Program-made: the position numbers and the translations under genes
From: Symbiodinium natans
Lineage: Eukaryota; Sar; Dinophyceae; Suessiales; Symbiodiniaceae
DNA: 64,000 bases
Direction: 5' to 3'
Assembly: GCA_905221605.1 (NCBI GenBank)
Contig: CAJNDS010002262.1
Span: forward strand, 62,001-126,000
The notes under the pieces: model-generated
Database searches by the model: none
What the model was told of the DNA's origin: nothing
Seen by the model: only the letters and a program-made list of their open reading frames with translations
Shown: one piece after another, positions 36,244 to 45,953 of the stretch
Position numbering within the stretch: position 1 is the stretch's first letter
Layout of the letters: each line of letters starts with the position of its first letter

Positions 36244-36599
36244 TACGGGCGCCGAAGGAAGGGCCGCTCAAGTATTCTTCTTGCTTATGTTGCTGAAAGG
36301 GGTCGCGGGGTCAGAGGGTAAGAACCCTCTTCATTACCACTCAGCCCTAACCCCTAAACCCCACATGGGCAGTTCTCTACATTAGGTTCACTTTTTTTGG
36401 GTACCTAAATAGTACGGCGCCTTACAAAAAAGGAGCCAGAAGGGACCCTAATTGAGAGGGCTAGCTGTCTGACCATACGCCCTCAGCCCTGCAACTGGGG
36501 CAGCCCCGAGCACCTTACAGCCGCCAGCGCAACAGCGGGATCGTCGCGCAAGTCCTCCAAAACCATGCCCCCTTTACCCGAAGAGCAAATAAAATACCA

Positions 36600-36700
36600 T
36601 TATGCGATATATGTATATGGCGTGTATGTATATTTGTATATACATATATATATATATACATATTATGCATATTTATATATATAAATAAATGAAATATTCA
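36600..36700. repeat. TA-rich microsatellite
   Basis: TATGTATA and TATATATA tracts in an AT-rich stretch. No gene is recognised from 36.3 to 38.0 kb. Confidence 0.85.
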
Positions 36701-38035
36701 TGTATTTCTTAAGCCCCTGTACAGCTCAAGGAAATGGGGCATCGGGTGATGGCTTCTCTTTGCCGGCCTTGCAGTTTTGGGAGGTTAGGTATTAGGGATT
36801 CTTGAGCGTAACCCTAAACCCTAAACCCTGGACCCTAAACCCTAAACCCTGAACCCTAAACCCGAAACCGGTCTGCGGGTCTAGTGGTCTTGCGCGGTGC
36901 GCTGAAGGCTTCGCGTTTTCGTCCTAGACCTCCAACAACCCCAAACCCCTCAACCCACGACAAGTAAACAAACCTAAGTAAACGGTTTAGGGGTTAGAAG
37001 TTCAGGTTAAGGGTTTAGGGGCGCTGCCTCAGAAAACTGAGCTTCCTATGAGGGTTCAGGGGTCTTAAGGATATGGGGATGTCGGGCCTTGAATTGAAGT
37101 CAAGCGATTTCGGGCGAGTATTCTTTAGGGTGTAGCGGGATTTGCCTGGGTTCCTCAACCTAGCACGGCCCTTCAACCCCTGACGAACCCCTAAACCCGG
37201 AATTCAAAACATCAGCCTACAGAACGTCTAGAGCATCCTAATTTCCCCCGCAAAAACTGGAGGCTCGGCAAGCCTCGGGAACAAACTGCAGTGCGAAACC
37301 GCAGTGTTCCACGGCCTGGTGGTGGCGTTCAAGGCTTCAGGGGTCGGAACCTCAAGAATTCAAAAGCCAGCACTTCGAGAAGCTTAGGGTTGTTTAGGAG
37401 GGAATACAGTGTGTTTCAGGTTCAGGTATTCAGCGGTGGGGGCCTCGGTTAAGCTTTCTAAGAACCACGACCTAAAGCCGGGGTAAGCAGCCGGTATGGA
37501 CAAGCCTGCGAAAGAAGCTTAACTTTCATGCTTTTCAACACCCAGCCTACATCACTCTTGCATCAAGCTTCAGTCAGCCAACCCAAAGGCTCCAATGTAG
37601 TTCCTTTTTGGGTTAGTTATAGGGGATTCCAGTATACTACCCCAAAAAGGTACTACACAGGAGCCGTTTTGGAAGAGCCCTGAACCAAGAACTCGATAAG
37701 CATCTATGCCGTGGCTGCCCGCAGGGCCCCCCCCCCCCCTGGCCGGGCCCCCTCCTTTGTCAAGAAGTCCCTCAAATCAAAGAGACACTTTGTGCTTGGA
37801 GTTGAGACTAGAGCACAGAGTAACCTAGGCATGACAAGGGTCCCTTTGTTTCCTCAGGGGTTTTCTCAGGAACCGAGTCCTTGATCGCTAGTATTGGACC
37901 CCTTGAAAGAAACCTTAGGAAGACGTTAGGGGAACGAGCTCGACCGGTTAGGGCTTAGGGTTCTGGGATTCTTGGGGGTCTACAGGCTTTCGTAAACTGT
38001 AGGGTTCTGGGATTTTGGGGGGTCTATAGGGTTTT

Positions 38036-38370
38036 CTAAGACTCCCTAAGCCCCAAAGAACCCCACAGCCCGAATTCAACCCGAGAAGCTTCAGCCTTGA
38101 TCAGCCTTGGGATGTTCCCTCTTATACTAACAGCTCCTTAATCGGGATTATAATCGGGGGGGGGGGGGGGGGGTATACTAGAATCCCTACTAAGGAGCTG
38201 TTAGTACAAAGGGGAACAACCCTAAACCCTAAACCCTAAACCCTAAACCCTAAACCCTAAACCCTAGACATCCCAACTTCAGCCCGAAGAGACGCAGCAA
38301 GGACATCCTGGCCTCTAGGACCAGGGCGCGGTCTCGCAGCAGCTCGGCGCTCGCAAACCTCAAGGCAAGT
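38036..38370 (-). CDS. DUF4116-like exon plus terminal exon around a family B element
   Basis: Acceptor CTACACAG then exon from 38370 reads LALRFASAELLRDRALVLEA, a close match to the DUF4116 repeat (aLxFASxELRxDRxVVLEA). It is followed by telomere-like repeats and a family B element. The terminal exon 38105-38036 begins directly after the TIR end CCCAAG, is 70 bp (one base plus 23 codons) and reads LIKAEASRVEFGLWGSLG, ending LRES. The upstream donor is either a GA-type site after GAGGCCAG (38308) or GTTTAGG at the repeat edge; both keep phase 2. DUF4116 repeats are helical and of unknown function, and highly expanded in dinoflagellates. Confidence 0.48.
38106..38217 (-). mobile_element. Family B element with a poly-G loop (B5)
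   Basis: TIRs CTTGGGATGTTCCCTCTTAT and GTACAAAGGGGAACAAC. A run of about 19 G occupies the centre. The right end passes straight into (CCCTAAA)n at 38219. Confidence 0.7.
38219..38268. repeat. (CCCTAAA)n at the edge of element B5
   Basis: Seven units that begin inside the family B right TIR (GGGGAACAA then CCCTAAA). Confidence 0.9.
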
Positions 38371-38608
38371 CTGTGTAGGTACCCTTTGCAATAATTGTAT
38401 ATTACATCATAGTATGTTCTAATAAATTATACTATCTTGTATTGCATAACATTACACTCTATTTCTATGTGTATATACATATGTAAGCAATGATGGGTTA
38501 AGCTCCAGTTTATTGGACGTACTTTGAAAGCCCAAGCAGACGATGCTAGAAAACCCTCCGACAGCCCCCACTTTTTTCTCCACCAGTTCTTGTCAGGCCA
38601 ATATATTC

Positions 38609-39334
38609 TCAATACCTTCTCCGCCGCATCGCGGCGGAAAGACCGCTGTCGCATGAATCCATAGCCTCCAACGCCTTCAACCTCAAAGCTGTTCTCGCGT
38701 CATCGTTCTCGATGTGGTGGAAGGGAAAGACGTGCAGAATGATACGAACCTGCGGCACCTGACTTGGAGAAGGCCACGGTCCGTGTCCTTGCACAAAGAG
38801 TTGCAGGGCTTTCCTGCGCCGGTTGCCCATCACGACATACCAAGCATCATGCCACACCATTGCAACCATGGGGGTCAAGTCTTCTGGCCTCGCTTTACCC
38901 GCTAAAAAACCCTCCGCCAGATTTTCGACCAGCAACCCCGTGTGAGGTGGCTGCCGAAATTTACTGGAGACCCTGTCATGTGCGAAGCGTAGCCGAGGAT
39001 CTGTGATACTGCACCAACGCATCAGGTGTTGCCACCTGGCCAGTGCGGAAGAACTGCGAGAAGGATCAAACTGTTTGATCAACCGTCGGAAGTCCTCTGT
39101 TTCAATGAGCTCTCGCAGAAGCGCAATGTTCAGCGGCATTCCTCGCAAAAAGCTTGCCGGATATCCCTCAGCTTCCTCGCTCCTAGCTTCTTCCCCAGCT
39201 TCAGATCTTCCATCGCCCGCTTCGCTAAACTTCTCATACGCCTCCCAAGCTATCTGGGCCAACTCTTCGGCTTCCTCTTGCGTCACCTTAGATGTCCAGT
39301 AAAGGTCAACCTTTGGGATTATGAACGGGAACAT
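38609..39334 (-). CDS. ParB/sulfiredoxin-like fold protein
   Basis: A 241-residue frame beginning MFPFIIPKVDLYW. The N-terminal half is acidic and helical (VTQEEAEELAQIAWEAYEKF). Residues about 95-170 carry DPRLRFAHDRVSSKF, then ARPEDLTPMVAMV, then WYVVMGNRRRKAL, the order seen in the eukaryotic ParB/Srx-like family: a substrate loop, a PEDL-type turn, and a GxRR/NNRR motif that in ParB binds nucleotide. Many dinoflagellate proteins have this arrangement with unknown substrate. The frame ends AAMRRRRY. TTTAG directly upstream (39345) may be an acceptor joining it in phase 0 to the frame at 39372-40206; a donor GTGCAAG near 39462 would fit in phase. Without RNA I cannot say whether this is one gene or two. 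Family assignment moderate. Confidence 0.6.
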   Translation of the reverse strand: MFPFIIPKVDLYWTSKVTQEEAEELAQIAWEAYEKFSEAGDGRSEAGEEARSEEAEGYPASFLRGMPLNIALLRELIETEDFRRLIKQFDPSRSSSALARWQHLMRWCSITDPRLRFAHDRVSSKFRQPPHTGLLVENLAEGFLAGKARPEDLTPMVAMVWHDAWYVVMGNRRRKALQLFVQGHGPWPSPSQVPQVRIILHVFPFHHIENDDARTALRLKALEAMDSCDSGLSAAMRRRRY

Positions 39335-39371
39335 AAGACCACCAAAAGGCTAAAGGTTACTTAATCTACTA

Positions 39372-40206
39372 CTAAGTCACAGCCTGCCTGTCATCTTCAG
39401 CGCACCATGGTTCTGCTACACTTCTGACAGCGGTCTCCTCTTGGACTCGGGGCTCCCTTGGGTCTTGCACTTGGCCATGGCACCATTCTATCATGCCCTT
39501 CAAGTAGTTTTCTTTCATCCACTTGACAGATTTGTCTTTGCTGTAGAGGTCCAAGTAGTTTTCTTTCATCCACTTGACAGATTTGTCTTTGCTGTAGAGG
39601 TCCACGAACTTTTGAAAATGACTCTGAGAATCCAGCACTGCTGCGTAGTATGGGCCGCCCTTCACTTGCCTGAATCTTTGCAGTACCTTTTCCTCATCTT
39701 CATCGAAATACCCTCGATACTGCAAACCCTTCTCGATGCACCACACGGCAGCGCGCAGCCGGGACTTGCAGTTCCTTCTGGTTGGCAGCTGCTGCGACTG
39801 AAAGTCATAGCGTGACATGTCGGGTTGTAACGTGTCACATGGTAGCGCGCGAAGGTGGAGAAGCTTCTCATGGCCAGCTGTAAGACCATGGGCCAAATAC
39901 GCACCTCTCTCGTAGCACTCTTTGTTGGTACCTAGTCCAACTGCGCGAACCCCATGGGCTTCCACCAGGAAAACGCTTTTTTTCAGCCAGCGCTTGAGGC
40001 AGGCAGGATTTGCAAGCGGTTATTTGGTCCGTCCATCCAGCAGCACCGCTGCCGGTGGACAGATCGGTGGCCATCGTGCCCTTCAAGTGCTTCTGGTAAT
40101 ATTCTTTAGCTGCTACAAACTCGGGATCCTTTGGTTTATCACACAGCACTGCAAGCAAAGGCCGCGGTCCTATGTTCAGCCACCAGATACCCAAGAAGTC
40201 GGCCAT
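39372..40206 (-). CDS. Unknown protein with a frameshift in a run of seven A
   Basis: Minus-strand coding starts MADFLGIWWLNIGPRPLL at 40206; GATTGCTCAG three bases before the ATG is a good trans- or cis-splice acceptor. The first frame runs through CKSCLPQALAEKK, then coding quality passes to the +1 frame (SVFLVEAHGVRAVGLG) at a run of seven A on the coding strand (39977-39983). One A fewer restores a continuous frame of about 270 residues ending EDDRQAVT. It could be an assembly or homopolymer error, a real frameshift, or a young pseudogene. A 51-bp perfect tandem duplication (39501-39602) adds a second copy of 17 residues (LDLYSKDKSVKWMKENY) without breaking the frame. Family unknown. It precedes the ParB-like frame by 37 bp on the same strand and may be its 5' part. 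Confidence 0.55.
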
Positions 40207-40505
40207 GAGCTGAGCAATCGTAAGTCAATGCAAACAAGGTCTGGCCGGCAGGGCTGTCAAAACATGAGTTGCAAAGATTGGATATTGAATCTGGCTGAGC
40301 TTCCTTGAAGCTGTTGGGGTTTCTTGTGATCTAGGAGGACATCGGGTTCTGATCTCTTCAGATTCTCTGCTTCAAAGCAGCTGTCAGAGGAAGCACAAGA
40401 CACCTGGCGGCAATCAACATCGGAAGCTTCCCACCGCAACAACTGGGATATTCGCGAAAAGCCAATCTGTCATCCATTTCCCTCCCCACCTACGTAAAGG
40501 CCTCC

Positions 40506-40560
40506 CTAAACCCTAAACCCTAAACCCTAAACCCTAAACCCTAAACCCTAAACCCTGAAC
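40506..40560. repeat. (CCCTAAA)n array
   Basis: About eight units next to the DUF4116-like exon at 40618-40727. Confidence 0.9.
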
Positions 40561-40617
40561 CCTAAGGGCCTGCCTCGAAAAATCAGACCACATCTCGCCA
40601 ACCATCCCTACGAACCA

Positions 40618-40727
40618 TCACTGAATGAAGGTCTGGGGCGCGTGCTGCAGAGCAAGACCACTGCGGCGAACCGCTTCCAGCACGAGGTCTCGGGCGGCCG
40701 AAGGGGCTTTGGGCGCACCCAGGGATC
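40618..40727 (-). CDS. DUF4116-like exon
   Basis: Frame reads APSAARDLVLEAVRRSGLAL, then QHAPQTFIQ, stop TGA. DLVLEAVRRSGLALQHA matches the second half of one DUF4116 repeat and the start of the next (DREVVLEAVxxxGxALxxA). It is bordered by telomere-like repeats at 40506-40560. Start and splice sites are not resolved. Confidence 0.42.
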
Positions 40728-41466
40728 CCGATACCCCGCAAGTAAGGACGAGGTGCGTCCGAAAACCTTTTAAAAAGGGGCACACAGAACTATAGAGGAT
40801 ATGGCCTTCATTCTGAAACTGAGACATGATGTCTAAGGAAGGACTCTCCGGGCAAGCTTAAGCCACGAACTGCGCCCCACTGAAATTTAGACCCCAGCCT
40901 CCACAAAGCTCCATCACACCCTCAAACCCAGCAAACTCTAAACCCAAAACCCCCAAAACCCGGGTGTTTAGGGTTTAGGGTTTCGGGCGTAGGGTTTAGG
41001 GTTTACCGTTTAGGGCAAACCTTCTACCAGCCCTCCACCCCGGCCTCGGTCTGCCCGAAGTCCCTCGCTGACAAAGGCCAGGGCCCCGCCATGGTTTTGC
41101 AGGGCGATCAAAGTCACAGCCCTGGCTGCAGTTGGGGGGGTTAGGTTTTAGGGTTAAGGGTTTAGGGTTCAAGGTGTAGGGTATAGGGTTTAGGGTTTGG
41201 GGTCTAGGGTTTGGGGTTGGGTTTGAGGTTGAGGGTTTAGGGCTTGGATTTGGGGGGGGGGGGGGGGGATTAAACTTCCTCCCCGAATACCCATACTGTC
41301 CTAAGAACAACGCTATGAACGATCATTTTCTGGCCTCTTGCAGCTTAGGTGGAAGTGAGTCTGATCTGCAGCTTGAGGGGCCTCAGGGTTTAGGGGGGGT
41401 AAGGTCGAAGGCTTCTACGAGCTCCGGGAGTTGGCTTAGTAAGAGTTTGGGCAAGAAACATGTTTT

Positions 41467-41905
41467 ACAGAATCCCCCCCCCCCCCCCCCCCCCCCTCTC
41501 TCTCTCTTTCTTCATTATGTTCTTTCTTCAGTTATTTGGGCAAGGGGAAGTCCCCACGCCAAGGCGTGCCCTTTCTTTCTTTCTTTCGCTGGGCTTGAGG
41601 CCGGAGCCCCGGGCGTCCCAAGACGTGCCCTCTCCCTCTCTCCCTCCCTCCCTCCCTCCCTCCCTCCCTCCCTCCCTCTCTCCCTCTCTCCCTCTCTCCC
41701 TCTCTCCCTCTCCCCTCTCCTTCTCCTCTCTCCTCTCCTCTCCCTCCCTCTCTCCCTCTCTCCTCTCCCTCTCTCCCTCTCATCCCTCTCTCCTCTCTCT
41801 CTCTCTCTCTCTCTCCCTCTCTCCCCTCTCCTCTCTCCTCTCTCCTCTCTCCGTCTCTCTCTATCTCCCTGTCTCTCTCTTCCTCTCTCTCTCTCCCCCT
41901 CTCTC

Positions 41906-41977
<72 letters not shown>

Positions 41978-41990
41978 CTCTTTCAACTTC
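41467..41990. repeat. Poly-C and (CT)n microsatellite
   Basis: About 24 C followed by imperfect CTCTCC and long (CT)n. Serine/proline/leucine or arginine/glutamate frames across it are artefacts. Confidence 0.95.
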
Positions 41991-42247
41991 CTTGCGCGCC
42001 TGTCGTTTCGGAGGTCTGGCGCTGCGTGCATCAGCGCCAAGCCGTGCCGGGAGAGGAGTGATGAGAGAAACCTGCAAAAGTGCCCGATGTTGGTGGCCAA
42101 AGCCCTACGTAAGTCGTCAAACATGCGACAGATAATCCATAACCAATGTTCACGCTACGAAAATACATGGAAAGTGTCAACATCTCGGCGCCGAAAAATC
42201 TTCCAACCCAGCAAACAAGCTAAAACACCTGTACCCCCCTCTAACAG

Positions 42248-42632
42248 AACAGAAAACCCTAAACCCCTAAACCCCTAAACCCCAAAAACACCAAAATCCT
42301 AAAACCCTAAAACCCAAAATCCTAAACCCTAAACCCTAAACCCCTTATATAACCCCTAATATCCCTAAACCCTAAACCCTAAACCCCTAAACCCCTAAAC
42401 CCCTAAACCCCTAAACCCCTAAACCCCTAAACCCCTAAACCCCTAAACCCCTAAACCCCTAACCCCCAAACCCCTAAACCCTAAACCCCGAATATCCCTA
42501 AACCACAAACCCCTAAACCCTAAACCCCTAAACCCTAAACCCGTAATATCCCTAAACCCTAAACCCCTAAACCCCTAAACCCTAAACCCTAAACCCTAAA
42601 CCCTAAACCCTAAACCCTAAACCCCCTAGACC
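42248..42632. repeat. Large CCCCTAAA/CCCTAAA block
   Basis: About 380 bp of mixed units, with blocks separated by TAATATCCCTAAAC occurring three times, so a higher-order repeat. Confidence 0.9.
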
Positions 42633-42646
42633 CTAAACCCTGAAAC

Positions 42647-42723
42647 CTAGCACGGGCCCGGAGATGGCCTCCGGTCGCGGCGCAGGGCTGTGGGCGCGTG
42701 GCCCAGGAGTTGCCAGTCCTTAC
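42647..42723 (-). CDS. DUF4116-like exon fragment
   Basis: Reads KDWQLLGHAPTALRRDRRPS then PGPC and stop, fitting GWxLLxHAPxALRRDR. It adjoins the largest CCCCTAAA block of the window. Short; strand chosen by motif only. Confidence 0.3.
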
Positions 42724-43230
42724 TTTGTGGACTCAGGGTTGGTTTAGGGTATAGGTTTCGGGATTAGGGTTTAGGGCTTCCATGATTGAGTCATATGCCA
42801 TATACTAACAGGATTTAAGGATTTCTTATATATGAACAGAATTTAAGGAGTCAATTAGAACTTAGGGTGGAGGCTTACGGCCAGAGTTCAGACTTCGGGG
42901 CTTTGTGTTCAGAGCCTGCATTCTTAAGGGCCACACAAGCGCAAAGACTCGCTAGATCTTCTCGCTGTCAGGACATTCCGCGCATCACGGCGTTCTGGCT
43001 CGAATCATAAAACGCTAAACACCAGACTTCCAAAATCCTAAACCCCAAGCCCTGAACCCCAACAATGTCCATCCAAAGTCAAAGAAAAAAGCCCACAAGC
43101 CTCCCAAGTCCTACAAACCCTAGTCCCTGAACCCTGAAACCCTAATCCCGAGATCCCAATCCAAAACGAAACATGGGCCTTCTCCACGACCGATTCCCAC
43201 AGCTCCCGATCGGGGATCGGCTCCTCACAT

Positions 43231-43425
43231 GAGGGTTGCTTGGGAATAGGGATTATAAGGTTTATAGGGCTCAACCCATATTTCTTACGTACCTGCAAGA
43301 GGACTTGTCTACAACTATTGCTTGGGACTAGGGATTATAGAGTTTATAAGGCTCAATGCATATTTCTTACGTACCTGCAAGAGGACTTGATGGACCCAAT
43401 CTACAACTATTGCTGGGCCATGTTC
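43231..43425. repeat. ~87-bp tandem duplication
   Basis: CTTGGGAATAGGGATTATAA and CTTGGGACTAGGGATTATAG each lead to CATATTTCTTACGTACCTGC and end CTACAACTATTG. It keeps an open frame but is probably non-coding. Confidence 0.75.
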
Positions 43426-43834
43426 GCGGAAGGTGACGCGTATCTGCCTCGTGGACGTGGGGTACAAAACTCTTTCAAGCCTCTGGTATTGTGCGGCAGC
43501 GGAGTGTGCAGCCCTCAACCCTAAATCCTACACCCTACTGACCTGCCTTGGTGAATTTAAGAGCGGCAAGTCATGCCGCACTCACAAACTAAGCAAAGCC
43601 TGCCCAGAGAGTCCAACACCTGCTCAAATGAAGGTGTACACCTTTGAGTTCACCGGATGAACAGAGGCAACACCCTTAGGTGAGGAGGATTCATGTAAGC
43701 CGGTGTTGGACTCTTCCAATGAATGAAGAGAGGCAAAACCCTTGGCTAAGCAGGACTGGGCTCTCTGAGTAGAAGCCTAAGCCCATGCAGGAATCGTCAC
43801 ATTTTAGTGTCTACACATAACATCAACCAGACTC

Positions 43835-43951
43835 GACCCAAGAGGAACCTAGGAATAAGAAGGTACACTTTATTGTTTAAAGAGGCTCATACTGTAAGGG
43901 AACCTACATCCTAAACAAACAAAAAAGGGAAATAAGGGCGTACTCTGGGTC
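43835..43951. mobile_element. Family D TIR element (D3)
   Basis: Starts GACCCAAGAGGAACCTAGGA and ends GTACTCTGGGTC. It abuts the possible minus-strand exon at 43952. Confidence 0.65.
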
Positions 43952-44416
43952 CTAGTCAATTGCAACATTCACACGACCTGCCATGAAACTTTTCGGTATG
44001 ACCGGACATTCAAAAAGAGAAACACAGAAGCAAGCCCCCAAAATCCCATACTGGTAGCTAGTACAAACCCTACCTTTTAGGAGCCCCGTCCTCTGGCCCC
44101 TCCTGGCCGGGGCCCTTGGCCCCCTCCGACAGGCCTGCGCACGGTGAGAGTTCAGGATATGGAGTTGCCGACGAATGCAGTCTTCCCATTTTTGTATACC
44201 AGGGACAACCCACAGCCAAAAGACCCTAAACCCCAAGCTTGTCAGGTTGCCAAGAATTGCTTCAATTCGCAGATTGCTCGAAGACTCTCGCTCACCCAAA
44301 ATCTCTCCCCAACACTTCGCCTTGACCCTCTCCGACATAGCGGTCTGTGCTGGATGCCGACGAAGATGCCAAGGTTCGTGCAGCGCGCTCCTGACAAAAG
44401 GGCTTAAGCCGTCCAT
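43952..44416 (-). CDS. Possible coding exon next to a family D element
   Basis: A 154-residue minus-strand frame (HEPWHLRRHPAQTAMSERVK, then GIQKWEDCIRRQLHILN) reaching a family D element at 43835-43951; a donor GTCGTG lies just before it. Upstream, GTAAGT at 44426 would be a good donor, but the implied intron of 36 bp is very short. All six frames here are partly open, and plus-strand readings look nearly as good, so strand and exon borders are uncertain. The region has no telomere-like repeats. Confidence 0.3.
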   Translation of the reverse strand: MDGLSPFVRSALHEPWHLRRHPAQTAMSERVKAKCWGEILGERESSSNLRIEAILGNLTSLGFRVFWLWVVPGIQKWEDCIRRQLHILNSHRAQACRRGPRAPARRGQRTGLLKGRVCTSYQYGILGACFCVSLFECPVIPKSFMAGRVNVAID

Positions 44417-45620
44417 CCCAACTTACAGACACCCAGGCAGCAGATCACTTTTGGCGCCAGTACTCGACAGAAACGCATGCGCTGCATTGTGCTAGAGCCA
44501 GCTTCTACCAGCTTCAACGGCAGCAAGAGGTAAAGCAGCTTCCGGACAATCTCGGACCAGTCATGGATACGACAGCAGTGCCACTTCGAAGTTCTTCTTC
44601 AGTGGGAGTTCGAGGAAAGCTTTTGTTCAAGGACTGCTACTGGCCTCATGCTTGCTTGAACTGCAACACTTCATGCACAAACTAAGCACCCTCCTGCACG
44701 TCAAGTGGGTTCGGCATGGCCGACCAGCAGGTCAGGCACGTCGAGTCATGCCCATGTTTGCACAGCACATCCTTTAATTAACCTGCCAAACTGAGGATTT
44801 CTAACAAACCCTATACCCTAAACCCTAAACATCCAGGCCCAAAGGCTCCACGGGCGTGAGCACTCATATGGGGGGTTTCAGTGTTTGGACTGAGCATTCA
44901 GAGGGCTCCAGGTTTAAGTCTAGGCTAACCCTTGGGGCGAGTGGATGAGAGTTGGATGTATTGGTTGTATAATGTTGTATACCATGTCCTGCGGGGTTTT
45001 TGGAGCAGAAAGCACGAGCGATGGCAAACGAGCATCTATAAAGTTTTCTTATTTTCATTGTTCGTATTACTGGTGCATCAATTAGCCTCTTTTAGCATTA
45101 ATATCAGACGCTCCTCAAAGGACTTTTTACTGTTATTTTGTTTTATCTTTTCTTTGTCACGCTTGTAATCATTTGAATCGCGTGTTCGCTTGTCTCAATA
45201 ATAATGATGTGGGACTGGATGGAGTTTATCATTTACGTCCCATTTATACTCAAAATAGAATAGAATCCCCTTAACGGAACCCCCCAAAATGTACCCTGTT
45301 CGGAAACCCCCCATGTAAGTGTTAGGTGGATGGAGCCATACCTGGCCATTCAGGGTTTAGGGTACCCCTGAGCCTAAATGGGGGTTTCCGAAATTACGGG
45401 TACCCTACCGGGGTGCTTCTGAAAAGGGAATCCTATTTGGGGATTACATTTTCGGGGCCCGTGATTTTCGTAAACCCCCCAAAATCGGGATTGCAGGATA
45501 AGTGGGAGGGGAGGGCTGGGGGGCCGGTCGGAGGTTGGGGGAGCTGAGCGCGCTCAGGTGGCTCAATGTTCAAGAGGGTAGAAGGGGGGTGTACGAAAAT
45601 AGGGGGCCCCCCAAAGTAGG

Positions 45621-45815
45621 GCCCCTAATAGTAGGATTCCCTTATAATAAGGACCCCAATAAGGCTTACCCCTAAGCCAAAATCGGCCCCCTAATAGTCG
45701 GATTCCCTTATAGTAAGGACCCCAATAAAGCTTACCCCTAACCCACAACAAGCCCCCTAATAGTCGGATTCCCTTATAGAAAGGACCACAATAAGGTATC
45801 CCGAATATCGGAGAC
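45621..45815. repeat. Three tandem ~66-bp units
   Basis: Each starts GCCCCTAATAG and holds GATTCCCTTATA and AAGGACC(C/A)CAATAA. Since 66 is a multiple of three, a minus-strand frame repeats YYKGIRLLGG every 22 residues. Confidence 0.8.
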
Positions 45816-45953
45816 CCCCACAAGCAGAAGCACAAGTCGACCCCGAGTCGAAGCCCCCTTGTGCCCCAAAAGCTTCACTTTCGGGCAATTAGGCAGTTTA
45901 GGGTTTAGGGTTTAGGGTTTAGGGTTTAGGGCTCAACCCTCTAGTCCCGAACC

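Noticed and set aside
37804-37930. Another family D element
   Set aside because: Only the left part (GAGTAACCTAGGC) resembles the family; no right TIR could be found.
41315-42278. Ser/Pro/Leu-rich 248-272 codon frames and an Arg/Glu-rich 181-codon frame
   Set aside because: Translation of a (CT)n microsatellite.
43222-43524. 94-codon plus-strand frame
   Set aside because: Its openness follows from the 87-bp tandem duplication; no family match.
44430-44685. Plus-strand frame (HFWRQYSTETHALHCARASF) and the overlapping minus frame
   Set aside because: Both strands are open and protein-like; I could not decide, so no gene is called.
44932-45168. AT-rich 78-codon frame with hydrophobic segment, possible mitochondrial insert
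   Set aside because: No recognisable cox1, cox3 or cob motif, and the composition alone explains the hydrophobic residues.
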